A model generated the notes under the pieces. The model was not told where the DNA came from, ran no database searches, and worked only from the letters and a program-made list of their open reading frames with translations. 64,000 nt of DNA from Lactifluus volemus (taxonomy: Eukaryota > Basidiomycota > Agaricomycetes > Russulales > Russulaceae): contig WTXI01000004.1 in NCBI GenBank assembly GCA_022376515.1, positions 992,001 to 1,056,000 on the forward strand, given 5' to 3'. This document shows, in pieces, positions 12,201 to 25,100 of the stretch; the stretch's first letter is position 1, and each line of letters starts with the position of its first letter. Made by a program: the position numbers and the translations under genes.

Positions 12201-13940
12201 TTGGAACAAGCTAGGTTTTTGACATAATTCATGTTTGCGCTCGAGAGGATCTAAACATGCAACGAGGTGAATGGACGCCATGTGATGCAGCCTGGCCGCC
12301 CGTGCGCACGGCCGTTCCCGGACGGGCGTCTAACTTAATTCCCAGTACGGTAATTCGCAAAAACTTTCCAAGGAACTGTCTCATAGTCAAGAAGATATAG
12401 AGTATGTCTTTATCCTCCCCGAGTCCTTGCTGTGCCCCACCACACCAACTTTTTTTTCTTTGGTGTTCATTCCCTCAATGCCGTACTGTCCCTTCCAACT
12501 ACCAGAGTACCTTTGCACGGCGCGAGATTCTCCGTACACAGCTACCTTCCCCGTTTGAAAAAAATAAAAAGGATGTCCGGGACCTTGGGCGTTACCGAGG
12601 GTAGAGCACCTGGTCTCATTCTGAATGGAGACGAAACCAGAATCCCGGATTGCATTTCGTTTCCTGAAAACCTGCTACCGGTGCTGAGGACATTTCGGAC
12701 TCAGAGAAAAAAAATATGTGTTGTCTATACCAATTTTCCATGCGCGCACTCGTCCTATTAGTGGTGGGAACCCGCAGTTCAACTGGTTGTGACCGCTCTT
12801 CATGTCCTTCTCTCTGAGAGATTGCTCGTATGTCAGCAGATGTAGAGCGCGCGGTGAAAAGATCCCCGAGAGCTTGAACTTTGGGACTGGGTAAGCAATG
12901 ATTTCAAATGAAGGGTAACTCCTTGCCTCAAGAACGCGTATGGGACGTCAACGGTACACCTATCCTTGGGATGCAAATTTGCGGAGCAGCTAGAAAGGCG
13001 AAGACCAGAACATGGAAAAGAAAGCTCCGGCGAGTCTGCCAGACGCGTGAAACTATCTCATGAAGGTTCCAGTCAGTGTCTTGTTGAGAATGAAACTACC
13101 TCAAGTGGACAAGGTCGGTCGCGATCATGAGCACGAAAGCCTCGTGTGCAGCCACCCTCGTCTGAAAAGCTGACGGTAAGCTGCAGCAGGATAGTATCCT
13201 GCCCTGCTAGAGCCGTACGAATAGTCGTTGCTAGATTAATGCCGGTATACGTGACTAGTACTACGGCGGCCAACTCACGAAGCGGTGTTGAGAGGATACT
13301 ACAAGGGGCCTTAAAATAACTTCGGTAGCTTCGATCCTGATCCAAGAAAATAAAATTTCAGTATTTGCTCTGTGAGAAAACCCAAATTACTTGGACCAGC
13401 TCCCAGCCACGACCTGCGAGTCGTACTCGCCCCACGACCGGAAGACATACAACACACTCGGATGCCGATCCGAAAACTGGCTGTGGAGATTGCTTGTGTG
13501 CACCGTCAATTGAGGGATAATCGAGCAGCAGTTATGGTCGGTGAGAAAATTCTAAAGTTAAAGTTCTCGGTTAATGACATGATAAGGCTCTCAGGCTGTA
13601 ACTTAGCCTACTACTATCCGTGTTCTTCGAACTGAACAAAAACACTCAGTTTTGGTATGTCCAATGTCCCAAGCTTCACTGATCCGGTTTTTGTCACAGA
13701 AGCAGGACAGCCCATCCAACTACAGCTACTGCGAGCCCCGCTTCTGACGCGATCTACTAGTATGGTATTAGGTTACCTCGATCCATCGATCTGCCCCTAT
13801 CCACGATGACTCGACCTGGGAGATGCAAGACCCACATACTGGTAATAACCACAGCATTGATAAAACTATAAAGTCGTTTCTTTTTTTTTTTCAACAAAAT
13901 ATCACCTCTTTTCCCGATAACTACTACCCAAGGTCTGGAC
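9270..13940. other. Gene-free, degenerate sequence
   Basis: About 4.7 kb with no gene I can support. The longest frame, 9522-9998 minus (158 codons), is low in motif content and cysteine/phenylalanine rich. It overlaps a plus-strand frame and starts at no clear context. Short poly(A)/(T) runs occur at about 9966, 7620 and 12450. The motif ACTCGGA or its complement occurs at about 9396, 11146 and 13457. Confidence 0.4.
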
Positions 13941-14371
13941 ATGGTGTGTAATAATTCTTCATCCCTGCGGCCTTGTTCATCTTCTCATATCCCCCTTCAA
14001 GCTGCGTTGTCCCATGCAAGAATGCGGCGAATCTTTCAGTCCGCAAGACGTCCAGTACCATGTCTTAGCGGAGCATCTTCCATTCGCGCTGTTTTGCGCC
14101 ATGCCATCTTGCCATTGGCGGTGTCGGGATGAAAAGGATTATAAGACGCACCTGAATAATGTCCATCCAGGATACGATGTACAGCCAGGCCAGATATACG
14201 ACCGAGCCTTAATCTTGGGTTACATCTTCAGGACGGCGTCGCTTTCCAGACGGCGGAGAACCGTGCACTTGGTTTCGTTTCTGAGAGGGCGGGGAGCTAG
14301 GCAGGGAAGAGGAATGGGAAGATCTCTGCGGACGCCGAGCAATTGCAGGCTGGTGTCGCTGCGACGATTGA
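13941..14371 (+). pseudogene. C2H2-type zinc-finger family, decayed copy B (only plus-strand member)
   Basis: Exon 2 begins at 14002 after an intron end CTTCAAG and encodes CPMQECGESFSPQD..., then CAMPSCHWRC and a second finger with THLNNVHPG. The frame is lost near 14225, within LILGYIF; the expected continuation QDGVAFQTAEN is in another frame. It is lost again near 14290, after FVSERA. The conserved end (GREEEWEDLCGRR, then CRCDD and stop at 14371) survives in the third frame. Exon 1 is unclear: the donor ATGGTGTGTAA at 13941 resembles the family donor, but no ATG precedes it at the expected distance. An ATA-for-ATG change further upstream is possible. Confidence 0.8.
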
Positions 14372-17363
14372 ACCACTCAAGGAATCACTGTCAGTTCCTT
14401 TGTTTCATTTCACGTGTCATTCCGTGCTCAGTGATTAAAGTTTGATAGGTAGGTCAGCACTGCCGCCACGGCGTTGATGAGATCATGATGTCTTCTCCCA
14501 TCCCACCGGTTCTTCTAATATCTCACACAACTTCTTACATTTCTCGATATGTTCTCCCTATGAGTCATCTCCCTTAGGCTTTCTTTGTCCTGAAGTATAG
14601 ATTTATTCGTGACGTGTCGATTTCCCTCGTATTTCTACAGATAGAAATAATACCGTTTTCATGCTAGATTCACTCGAGTAAGAAGGATGGGGGGCTTGAT
14701 TCTGTGACAAAGGTACACTCGCCTGGTTGGGACTATACACATGCGCGAGTCATTGCTCCGAGCTCGCTTGCTGGTTCTCTATATCGAGTCTTATGTTTGC
14801 GTCTGATAGTCGCCTCTTCTCTCTTTTCGCATTTTACCATATCCCATTTTTCACCCTCGTGGGGGATTCACAGCATGTATCCTCTTCCGCAAGAAATACC
14901 GGCATTTACAGTAAACATATGTTTGATGGAAAGCCTTTTTTGTTAGGGTTTCTGGGGACCCAATTGCGGCTGTGCTAGGGCACCATCACGATCTTCCACA
15001 GCCATTGGCATTCCTTGTATCCCTGATTACCTTCTGAGTACGTATCAGCCTATCGAAGGTATAGGGTAGACACGTGCAGCACTGCAATGGCAACGAGGCT
15101 GAGAGCACCGCCCGCACTGGTTGCAAACCAAAGCCACTGACTGTGAGTCTCGGACAGCTACACAGCGCGGATATTCTGACTCACTTTATCCCGCGGCTGA
15201 TATATCGCCCTTGACCGCGACCTTGACAAAGCACTAGCGTGGCAGAACAGCATTCAAGTTGTGCTATGCCACATACACCAATTGTATGAGAATGGTCAAT
15301 TTTTTTTCGGAGGACCTGAGTCATTTAATATATCCAAGTATTGTCGACTGTTGGAAAACGGGCAAAAATTGCTGTGGGTGACGTTTAAGGCATCTTCCGG
15401 AAGCTCAGAAGTACCGTCAAAGATAGTCACGGTGGCGCACACCAAATCACGACTCGGAGTCTTTAGCGATCTGCGTAGAAATGGCTTCCTTCTTCGCAGA
15501 CTCGAAATAGAAAATCAATCTGCGGAGCCAGCGTTTGGGTTGAGAAAGAGCGCTTTGCCGCAAGGAGCTGTGCGCCCATAAGCTAATCAGGAATGGTGTG
15601 TGCGGCGCCTCTACTTTTGTCCGTTATCATAACATAGTACGATGAAAGATAACAACACGCACTGACACCGTATAGGAGGCACTCCATCTGAATCATGGGC
15701 ATAATTCTCGGCGATCTTCGGGTGACTCTTTCAAGCGGCCGCCTTATCGGCGCAACAACGTTACCTCCCACCGTCCCAATGACCGTTGCGAGACATTTTC
15801 AGGTGTCGATATATCTGATTCAGTGTCCTGTGTAGATAAATTTCTCTTCTGGGGACATTGGTCGAGACGACCACATGCATTGGGAATGCGCTGTGTTGTT
15901 ACAAGGAAATTAGTGAGGTGCGTGTCTTGACGTAAGTCTTCTATACCTTTTAAGTTCACTTTGACTTGAGATCACGTACTTTCAGGAATGATTCTGGTAA
16001 AGACGTGGTGGTGTGGAAGTAGGCCTAATGAACTAGTAGTGTTGCGACTATAGCCATCGCTCACGTGTCAGTTGACGCACGTGGTTTATGGAACACAGCA
16101 GACTCGGAAAGTTCGATCTCGCCTCACAACCTCACTCGGTATGCACTATGCACACTGGGCCTCTGGCAGTGCTAGAGAACCGATGCAACCAATATAGCCC
16201 ATCTGGGCTAAGCGACGAATATATCGATGGTGTAATCTATGTCACTCAATGTGGATACAGCCTGAGGGCAAATGGAGTAGAAGTCTTCGTATAACGGGTT
16301 GTGTGCCAATGGCAGCACGAGTGAGCTTAACATTTTCCTTGTGCACAAGGCTTCTGTGGTAACATTCCTTCATAAGGAGAGTGTCAAGAACAAATGTATG
16401 GTACTCTACAATCCAGTCACAAGTACCTCATCATACGTCGTTTTCCACACTCGTGCTCAATCGCATGTGGTATATCCACCGGCGTACAGTAACTTTCCCC
16501 GTTCACTCCACCGCCTTCACGTCAGGAATGGTTACAAAATAGCACCGAGGCATGTACTGCTGCTTGTCTGTGCATCTCCGTCTCAATGCTCCTTTCCTTT
16601 TCGTGTATGGTCTATTTGAGAGTCCATACTTCGAGTGGTTGACAACCGCATTCAAATTAAAATGTCTTCGTGGAACTTGTGCTACGGTTGACAGCCGTGG
16701 CTCAGGCTAAATTTGAGACATGCCAAGAACAGGGCCGGGGAACACAAGGGATAGAGAGCACTCAATACAGATGAACTCTACCCACGGCTTTCTTCGCACT
16801 TCGCATTTCGCACGCCCTGGGGGGCCTGAGACTATCGCACAGGCGAGTCAATCCTCCCCTCCGTGGCCGCCTCGGTGCAGGGTGACATTCAAGTCATTTT
16901 GCGCGCCCAGCACAATGAAAGCGCCCCGAGTTGTGCCTCACTGGCACGCACCGCACCCTGTTTGAAGCATCGGCGGGAGTCACCACCTCCAAATCACTGA
17001 ACCATGCTCATCTCCGTATGGGCAGGATCAATCTTTTTACTTGGCAACTCGCTCCATGACCAATGACCAGGGACGTTTACTCGGGAACATGACAATCGGA
17101 GATAAAGAGTTACTAGTTCTATCGGCATACACAACTTCGATTACAGTGACGTTCTGTGAGGAGTTTTTGTACTAAAACATATGTGGACAGGGTCTCACAC
17201 AGCGTGGGCATTAAAAATATATATGGCATACTTTGTAACTGGTTTATAAAAGAGCACCCAAAGGAGGGTCAAACACGGAAAGATTCATGTTCGCGATACC
17301 TATCAAACTACATATCTGAGTGGACGCGTACGGATGTTCTTGCGAAAGAACCACTAACCGGCT
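14372..17363. other. Gene-poor stretch with a dispersed repeat
   Basis: No intact gene. The stretch includes one copy of a non-coding repeat (about 15370-15690, listed separately) and a 106-codon plus frame (15261-15581) overlapping it, which I do not take as a gene. A minus frame at 15744-15959 is rich in Ser/Thr/Asp and has no motif. Confidence 0.4.
15370..15690. repeat. Dispersed repeat family, copy 1
   Basis: Two blocks are shared in the same order with 18.9-19.4 kb. The first centres on a CATCTTCC-GAA...CAGA-GT...GTGGCGC pattern at about 15392-15436. The second runs from CTTCCTTCTTCGC...GACTCG (about 15485) to CGTTATCATAA (about 15622). Copies differ by many substitutions and indels. 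On the minus strand the second block could encode a hydrophobic segment (SACCYLSSYYVMITDK), so a decayed membrane-protein gene is possible. Confidence 0.5.
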
Positions 17364-17867
17364 TCAGTCATCCAGGATATGGCAGCGACACGGACCTCCA
17401 TTCGCCCGACGACCACATAGGTCTTCCCATTCTTCTTCCTTCCCGAGTTCCAACGCCCTCGCCGCAATAAATTCAAGTGCATAACGCTCCACAGTCTCGA
17501 ACGGTGTGTGATCGTCAAAGATGTACTGCAAGAATAATGCATTGTCGTACGTCTGCCTGGCTCACGTTTGCCGCATTCCGGATGAATATCTTCTAGGTGT
17601 CTGTAGTATTGATCCTTACGCCCACTGCGCCAGAGGCAAGACGATATGGTGCAGAAGAATGCACATGGAAGATGGCATGCTAGGACATGTCGCTTGACGT
17701 CCTGCAAGTGCGGTCGCTTAAGGCTGAACGTTGTGTCACATCCCGAGATGGGACAATGCAGTCGCTGAGATTAGAGGGCGGAGGGGAAAAGACGAATCAG
17801 AACACAGAGACATTGTGAAGGAATCATTATCACATACCTGTTGGGCAGGGTTCAAAGAAGAGGACAT
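17364..17867 (-). pseudogene. C2H2-type zinc-finger family, near-intact copy C (one frameshift)
   Basis: Exon 1 is 17867-17838 (MSSSLNPAQQ), followed by a 73 nt GT-AG intron; exon 2 starts at 17764 (RLHCPISGCDTTF). Finger 1 is C-x4-C-x16-H-x4-H and finger 2 is C-x4-C-x12-H-x4-H (CTISSC ... HLEDIH). A single base appears missing near 17554, in the stretch where other copies read PGQIYD. In the shifted frame the conserved tail is complete (RYALEF, ARALELGKEEEWEDLCGRR, CRCHILDD, stop at 17364). Only one lesion separates this copy from an open frame, so an assembly error cannot be excluded. Confidence 0.8.
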
Positions 17868-20800
17868 CTCTGGATTGTGAGTGGGTGCTGGAGAAGGGAT
17901 GGCAGGATTTGAAGTTATAAACAGGTAGGCACAACTTGAAGTAGCAGTGCTCAGCGGTATGTTGAACAGAATTTGGGAGGTGGAATTCTGTCTGGCTACG
18001 GGCGTCCTTTATATAAGGGAGCTTGGTGCCGAGTACCCGACGAGGAGGGTGCCAGGCCAGCATTTATTGTTGGCACAAAATGTGGTGGGAATCATACGGC
18101 ACGCCAGTGGGTTTGCTCTAATAAATAATCTGAATAGGTAGGGTCCTGGGAGGAAAGGCCGGGTCAGAGTATTAGCACAATAGAATAGATATACGCACCA
18201 GGGCGAGGCTCACAGTAGGTGTAGTTGCGGGCTGCCCTACGAAAAAAACTTGAAGGCCTATCCACTGGGACGTTCAGTTGACAACTTGGACCCAAGTCAC
18301 ATACGTCACTTGTGACCTGTCTGTGACCATCGTGTGACAGATCCGACCATGACACGATTTCTCTCCCAATCAATGGTTTTTTTTTTGACGTTCAACTCGG
18401 ATATGCCAACATTAAGTGTCAGGGTGCCTATTCCAAGGGCACACACCCTCAAATGTTAGGGTGCCGAGGGGAGACTCAAGTGCCGAGTTACTCACTTTGT
18501 GTGTCCCCTTGTGTCTGTCATCCGTGTTGAATGCCCTCTTTGACTAGGTTCGCAGGGTGATATCCGGTTCACGCTTGCCAGTAATGGCGTTCAGCGGAGC
18601 GTGTTGTGAGCCTTCTGCCTTGCTCTCCACACTTGGGGACGGGGACGGGGACGGCCTCAGGTGATTTGATGTTTTCCTGAGACTAAGTCACGGCGCTGAC
18701 AAACTTAGAAACTCTTGTGGGAGATTGACGATGATCAACCGCATAGCCTACATATACTCTGAGTCTACATCCAGCTTGCGGGGGGGTTGAAGGAACTCCT
18801 GGAAATCCACTTACTCTGCAGGCATGTATGAAGCCGATACTAGGACATGGGGACGCAACCACGCAACCACCACACCGATTTGATTGCGCAGATAATCCTA
18901 TGATGGAAGATCGTCGCGGTGTTTAGAGTCGGACCTGCGATCGCCCCGCGAGGCCAAGAACGGGGGTAAAGATCGTCGGTTGTGAGTTGAGGCTCAAGCT
19001 CAAGGTTGACATCTTCCAGAACCCCAGAGAAGTTCATCAAGATAGTGGCGCGTCAGAACCACGAGCCCTTAACATTATGCGTAAGGATTCTTTCCTTCTT
19101 CGCTGACTCGGAATAGAAGATCGATCGATATTGATCCGCGGCGCCGTCATTCAGGAAAGAATGAACCATATTGATCTCGAGGAGTTATACGCCCACCATT
19201 AATCGAAGCTATCGCATGTGGCACATCTAATTGGTACGTTATCATAATGTGACGCGGTAAAAGGCAATAACATACGCATCATGATTACCGTGACAGTAAT
19301 GGCAGGAAGCATGTACTCGATCAGGGCGTAATCTTCGGCGCAGCCTTCCGGTTCAGCATCCTATTATTGCGCCTCCGCTATCTGACGACAGAAAAACCCT
19401 TTCTTAAACCTCTTTGGCCGATGCTTGTGACCGGAACCTGTGATAATCGCCAAGCTAGGATGTGAGGTACGTGTTGGTGTCAATAGTTTTGGTTTCGCGT
19501 CCAGTATTTTATTTTCTCAGATAGGATAGTATATCGACACATTTGTGGTGGATGCGTTTGTACTGGTAAAAGTGCGTCTCTCATCAAAGTTTCGAACGTA
19601 GGCTTCACAAATTGTAACCTCGCATGATAATGCCAGTTGGCCAATTTTTACTCACATCCACGAGTGTTCTACCTCATGAATAATGTCTGATAAAAAAAGG
19701 CGACGAGGAGTAGATATTTCAAGTCGAGCAAGTCAAGTTTGGTGGAAGGGGGTGCTGTCAGCCGAGGTTGTGGTGAAAGATAGCTGAGATCGTCGGATCG
19801 ACTCGGATGTGATCGGCGATCACCATACACGTGATCGATGTCCGTGAGTCCGTGACGTGGCCTGATGCTTACCCCTGGGTCATGACATTAGAGTGTCATT
19901 GAATTCATGAATGTGCGTGCTACTAGTTCTTTCCATCAGTCTCTCTAACCGCTCACGTATCCTGGGCGATAAAGATCAAACAAAAATGCTGACGAGCAAA
20001 GAATGACCCATCGGAATGCAGGAGGTCACCAGTTGGCCTCGCGGACGCCGGCAACGAAGCCCGGTCAGCATCTCCGAGTCGCGGCACCCTCACAATTGAC
20101 AGTGACATGAGAGAAGCACGAGCCATCAGTTTCAGAAACTTGAGCAATTTCGCGGAGGTTAGACGAGATACAACAAAATGCGAAACCGGTGAAATTTGTT
20201 TTGCATAATGTAACCTGACTGACGTTTGCTGCCTTGTTCAGAGGCATCTCTTTGTCATAACCTAAAAAAGAATGATACAACTGTCGGCGACTAGTGCTGT
20301 GTTCCAACGCCCTGAAGGCTAACGCCATGATGTTCGTGTCCGGATGGCAGTGCTGCCAACAACGACATGGAGATAGTCAGCTTTGAAGTCTGTTCCCCAC
20401 AAAAAGAAAATCGTGAAGTCTACCACAATCCGCGCTAAACAAGAAGATTAAAGTCACCGGGGAGGTGATATGGGCTGGGATAGAGTGTAGTGGGCGCCCA
20501 ACACCACTGGCAGGTTCTCGCATCTGCATCCCTTTTCCGAATACGCGATCCCACTCCTTTGTTCTTCCTTCGTTCCTCGTGAACACACGCAGGCGGAGGA
20601 GCGGAAGTCCGGCCCAGTCACTACACGCTCATAGCCGCAGCAGCACCCTTTTTTTTTTGGCACCAGGCGGCACCCTATGCCCCATTCTCCGAGTCCGTTG
20701 TCGGAGCGCCGAGATTCGGTGATGGGGATAGACTATGATTATGGTAAATGAGTCCCATCTTCCTGGGTGTAGTTGAACGCCGATGCAATTTCGATAACTA

Positions 20801-21107
20801 TACACATTGAACTGGCCCGAGATTTTTTTTGTAATTTTTAGAGCGGTCCTATGGCACTCATCTACCCCATCATTACGTCGATCCATGGATAAGATCCTAT
20901 TTATCGTGTTGGGGAATGTATACATGTCAATGACTCTGACTGCTAAGCACACACGTAAGCGTTCATGACATGAATCATGATGATGACACAACATAACAAC
21001 CTCAAGACTTGGAATGATCACACTAACTTGTTTTTTTTATGCAATATTATTCTTGTTTACTTCTGATTGGCGTCCAAAGTACGTACGCGACCCCACAAGC
21101 CTTATCA
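17868..21107. other. Gene-poor stretch with dispersed repeats
   Basis: No intact gene was found. A three-fold GGGGAC run is at about 18640-18655. A dispersed repeat copy lies at 18890-19370. Minus frames at 20629-21021 (130 codons) and 20065-20328 have no recognisable motif. At 18396-18480 two short phrases with GTTAGGGTGCC / GTCAGGGTGCC recur. Confidence 0.4.
18890..19370. repeat. Dispersed repeat family, copy 2
   Basis: It matches copy 1 (15.4 kb) in two blocks: CATCTTCCAGAACCCCAGAG...AGTGGCGC at about 19010-19050, and the CTTCCTTCTTCGC / CGTTATCATAAT block at about 19095-19245. The first block also matches 29.5 kb (CATCTTCCAGAAGCCCAGAG...). The minus strand reads LMNFSGVLEDVNLELEPQ there, so the repeat may descend from coding sequence. 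Confidence 0.5.
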
Positions 21108-21660
21108 CTAAATGAATAGGTTGTACGAGTATGATTGTGCGAAAGACCTAGTAACATGAACCTCAATCAAATGCTCATCACAGAGACACGGGTTCATTTC
21201 CGCTCGTCGGCCACAAAGATCTTCCCATTCCTCCACCTTCCCCAGCTCCAGCGCCCTCTCAGCAACGAAATCAAGCGCGTACTTCTCTGCTGTCCTTACG
21301 GGCGCGCCATCCTCGACAAAACCTAGGATCATCTTGATATTGTAGATGACCCCTGGTTCGCACGTATACCCCGGGTGCCAGCTCTTCAGATGCGTGCGAA
21401 ACCTATCCTTTCGTCCACCCCGCCACACGCAAGACGGGATTGGACAAAAAACTGCATGGGAGATGCTGTGATCCGATATGCCTCTCACGATCCTGCGGGC
21501 GCCCGATGCTGAACGTTGCCGCACCCAGGCCATAGGCAACGAAGACGCTCATCCTTGGAGAACAGGACGGGAATACAAATTTCATGATTAGACAACAGAT
21601 ACAACCAGTTGGTTATGGATTACATACCAGCGAATTTGTGTTAAAGGACATCGGAGCCAT
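21108..21660 (-). pseudogene. C2H2-type zinc-finger family, decayed copy D
   Basis: Exon 1 is 21660-21628 (MAPMSFNTNSL), then a 74 nt intron ending in CTCCAAG as in intact copy E; exon 2 starts at 21553 (DERLRCLWPGCG). Two bases are missing near 21515, right after the first cysteine pair, and two more near 21460, before FCPIPSC. The fingers therefore lie in three frames. From 21455 to 21108 the frame is open: FCPIPSCVWRGGRKDRF, THLKSWHPG, EPGVIYNIKMILGF, AEKYALDFVAERALELGK, WEDLCGRR, CLCDEH. The stop used by copy E is lost, so the frame reads on for about 20 codons. Confidence 0.85.
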
Positions 21661-21741
21661 ATAGACTTGCATATTGAGAGAGTATAGAACAGAAGTGATT
21701 CACGTTATGGGATAGTGAGTGTTTGTGCTGTGGATTTCCGC

Positions 21742-21757
21742 GGGGGGGGGGGGGGGG
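21742..21757 (+). repeat. Run of sixteen G
   Basis: A homopolymer of 16 G lies about 85 nt upstream of the start of zinc-finger copy D. The matching place upstream of copy E has only GTGGGGGTGCTG, so the run expanded after duplication. It can form a quadruplex and is a likely site of length error. Confidence 0.9.
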
Positions 21758-22150
21758 TATTTTATCGTGGCCCTTCGGAACTCCGCGTCAACATAATTGA
21801 AAAACGAAAAGCGCTTTCTCATCATCTTCAGTTCACCTTTCTCTGCTTTTGGGAGTCCGTAGATAAGTTGAAGGTTTATACACCGATGAACGCCATTGGG
21901 ACGTCCTAGAATGTATGAGTTCCGTTGAACCCGTTCTGATTATAGGTTTTCTCGTGGACCAATACCACCCCCACCATAGATGTTACGTTTCATCGGTGTA
22001 TTTTAATCAAGTATCGTCCTTATACCCTGAAAAGGTGAAGCAACATGGGCGGATCTTACTCATCTTGCTGTTGACCCTGGCAATGATCATATTGGTTTAT
22101 CTTCGGAGTCTATGATCAGTGAGTACCTGAAGGTCGCCAGTTGTTTTTGT

Positions 22151-25100
22151 GAAAAGTTCCGACTGCCTACCTGGGCTTTTTCTTTGAACCTTCGGCCATT
22201 GCTTTTTGTTGGGTTCTGTATGGAAGAACTTCCATCAAATGTAGACTCCTTCGAATGTCGTTCCATTTCCGGCTATCGGATGTAAACTTTGTTCGGCGTT
22301 CGACTGGCACATGTCAGTCCCGGTCATATAATGCAAGCCGAACCTGAATCACCTGAATCGCTATGTCCCTTGGTACCGTGACAGATCACAAGTGATGGCC
22401 AGCATTTCAGGCTTTGGCGTCACCGAGCAGGAAACCAACGGCTTGAAGGAGCACTCATCAGCTAGGTAAACCATCGGTGGGGATAAAATACGAGAACTTC
22501 GGTTTCAAAGCTTCGGAGTTAGGTTCTTACCATGAGGCTCGTACTAGAACCCAGTTGATGTCACGATTCATGGGGCAACGGTACGGAAGACCATGGTGGC
22601 TTTCCAGTGGCATGTCCAGATCACGAAAGTTCAGGGTGTTTACGCAACCAGCATCTCGCAAATGTAGAAGACAAACCTGAGACAAAGGTAGTTGTAAGGC
22701 GGGTTACGTCGTTTATTTGGACTTTGCGCCGAACTTCTATTTTTGGCTAATTATGTAAGATAAGTAACGATCGAGAATTGAATTACTCTATCAAATCGCC
22801 ACTGCATTTAGATGTCGGTGGAGGACTCAGATCTAGAAGATGTCTTGATTCACGGTGATGAGTGAGAGGACCATTATCCAATCCGGTTCTTGAGTCCTCA
22901 CCCTCACCGTGGGAGCGCAGCGCCTCCGAGAACTGATCCCCCTTTCTCCCCCAAACTTCTCCCGTTGCCCCTGCGCGCTCTCCATCCGCCCTTCTACCAC
23001 AAACAACTACATACCCCTATTCCATGAGCCACACCCTGGTCATCTTTGCAGAGCGGCTTCTACTTGCTGTACTCGTACATCAAACCTACAAGCGATACCC
23101 TTCAACTTGAAGTTCCGTACGCCCCTCCATCACACACGCGCGCACACACTTCCAGCTTCTCCAGTACAGGAAACAACTAGAGCTTGTCTATTAGTTGTTA
23201 ACTTTCAGGAACGCATCTAGAACCACGGGGTAACCGCATTTGGGAGGAATGAGTATATCTAGGCGCATCGCAGGCGTCTACGTGTTAATTGGAGCCTCAC
23301 TTGCTCCACGCTGGGACGCCGGTCAATGAGAGCTATCCGCGCATGGTGTTGGTTGATACGAGTAGTAGCCAGAGTCAGCGGACAAGACATCTGTTCAATA
23401 TTGTAAAGGTCAGGTGCGCCTAGTCAGCTGATCGCAGGACAGTTGTTTTTCTCTACTCCCATGGACATCGCAACTATATGATACTACATATGAAGTGGCG
23501 CACGCAAGTTCCACGGGCATACTATAAGTAGTGCATTGACGTCCCTGACAAGTAAATCCTATGATTGTGATCGGGGCCGTTAGAGGTACGCAAAAGGTAC
23601 GCATTATGTACATGTGCGAATGGCGCGGCAGTTATGAAAAAAAAAACCTTCAGTGTTACTAGTATCCGCCATGCGGAGTCACCCTTGTTCTCGTCAGCCT
23701 TGACGCTCATCGGGGAAAGTCTCCGTTCTTTGGAAGCTTGTTGAGATAATGGATTTGAGATGCCATCAGAATAATGCTACTCAGGTAGACGATTACCAAC
23801 ACTATCACCAATACAAATTTCTTATGGTATGGACAAGCTCGCAGGTAGGTTATGCTCCAAGTCACCTGGGTTGTCGCTGTTTCATATCCAACGAGTATTG
23901 AATATGCACTTATGCACCCCCCCCCTTCCGGCACCGCCTCCAAGCATAGATGAGTTCATGGTTGCCCTGGATGACAGAAAACATTTAGGCGGCTGAAGAA
24001 TGTCAAGCGTTATGTCCTATCGTTTCATCTCCCCTGTTCTCACCGTGCTCGGTACACTCTCTTAACCCATCTTGTTCATAGAGAGGGGGAAACGGGTACA
24101 TTTTGAAGTTAAAACGATTGCTAATTGAAGACTGGCTTGTCCTGGCTTGTAAAGGTGCGAATTTAACGTTACGCACAAGCTGTGCCAAATCCACAACACG
24201 GAAATAGTCCTAGACTATATAGTATCTTGGAGGACGGTATGACCGTCGAGGGGGGCGAAGGAGTATGGGCCTGATTTGGCTGAGGAGAAACCTGAGGCGG
24301 TGTTGTGGGGGCTAGGAAAGAAGGTCGAGTGCAGTGGGAAGATCATCTGTGTGACGAGGGAAACGACTGGGGTGTGGTGTCGCGTCAAGTAGGGTAATGA
24401 ATAGGAGAACCGGGAAGGAGAATAGGTGGGGTCTATTCTGATTGGGTCAGACCTAAATTCTTGAAGCTTGAAGCTTGGAGGCAAGGTGGCGAGCATGTGC
24501 AGTACTGTCACTAGCACGAATGATGCGGCAAACGCGTGCATATGACATAAGCAAGGAAGCATCCTTCCCACGTTCACGCTACCCTGACGTCTTCGGTACA
24601 CACATGGTTCTCTGATTATCAGGTTATGTCTCAATGGGGATATTCGGCCTTAGAAATGTATCTATGCCACAGAGTGTTCAGGCGTCGGTGCATTTCAGCT
24701 GCGCACCACTGGCAGCGACAACCGCGGATCGATTTTTGTATTAGGACTGGCACTTGTGCCGTCGGTCCTTTTGGCCATTCTGGATCTGAATGCTGCACCC
24801 CTTAGTCCGCAGGCTAGTACCAAAATGAATGGTATTCTGAAACCATAGCGTCTTATGTGTTTTCGCGCTTACTAAGTACTAGTAGAGTCCGCGGTGAGTT
24901 CATTAAATTGGTGTATCTCCAGATCTATCTAAAATGGCTTCTCTCTCTTGTCCGTGGGTGTAACCATGTAGGCTACTAGTACGCGATGTCAACGGGCAGA
25001 AAGGCAGAAAGGCATGACCGTCCCCACATAGAATTCTCTGCGATAGATGCTGACGCCGATCCAAGGATATGGTGTAATAAAGTTTCCGAGTGTGACCCCT

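Larger units (their letters stand above)
20950..22150. repeat. Segmental duplication containing zinc-finger copy D
   Basis: The zinc-finger copy at 21.1-21.66 kb and its upstream flank match 30.8-31.85 kb. Shared flank landmarks are an AGAACAGAA...AAGTGATTC phrase just upstream of the gene, a GATGTTACGTTTCATC / GATGTTACGTTCATC phrase, and CTTATCTTC-GAGTCTAT near the far end. The duplication is thus wider than the gene, roughly 1 kb, with heavy drift. Confidence 0.65.

Noticed and set aside
15261..15581. Open frame of 106 codons, plus strand
   Set aside because: It overlaps a dispersed repeat whose other copy (19 kb) is not open in this frame, so the frame is not conserved.
20629..21021. Open frame of 130 codons, minus strand
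   Set aside because: No recognisable motif, and composition resembles random sequence; no splice partner.
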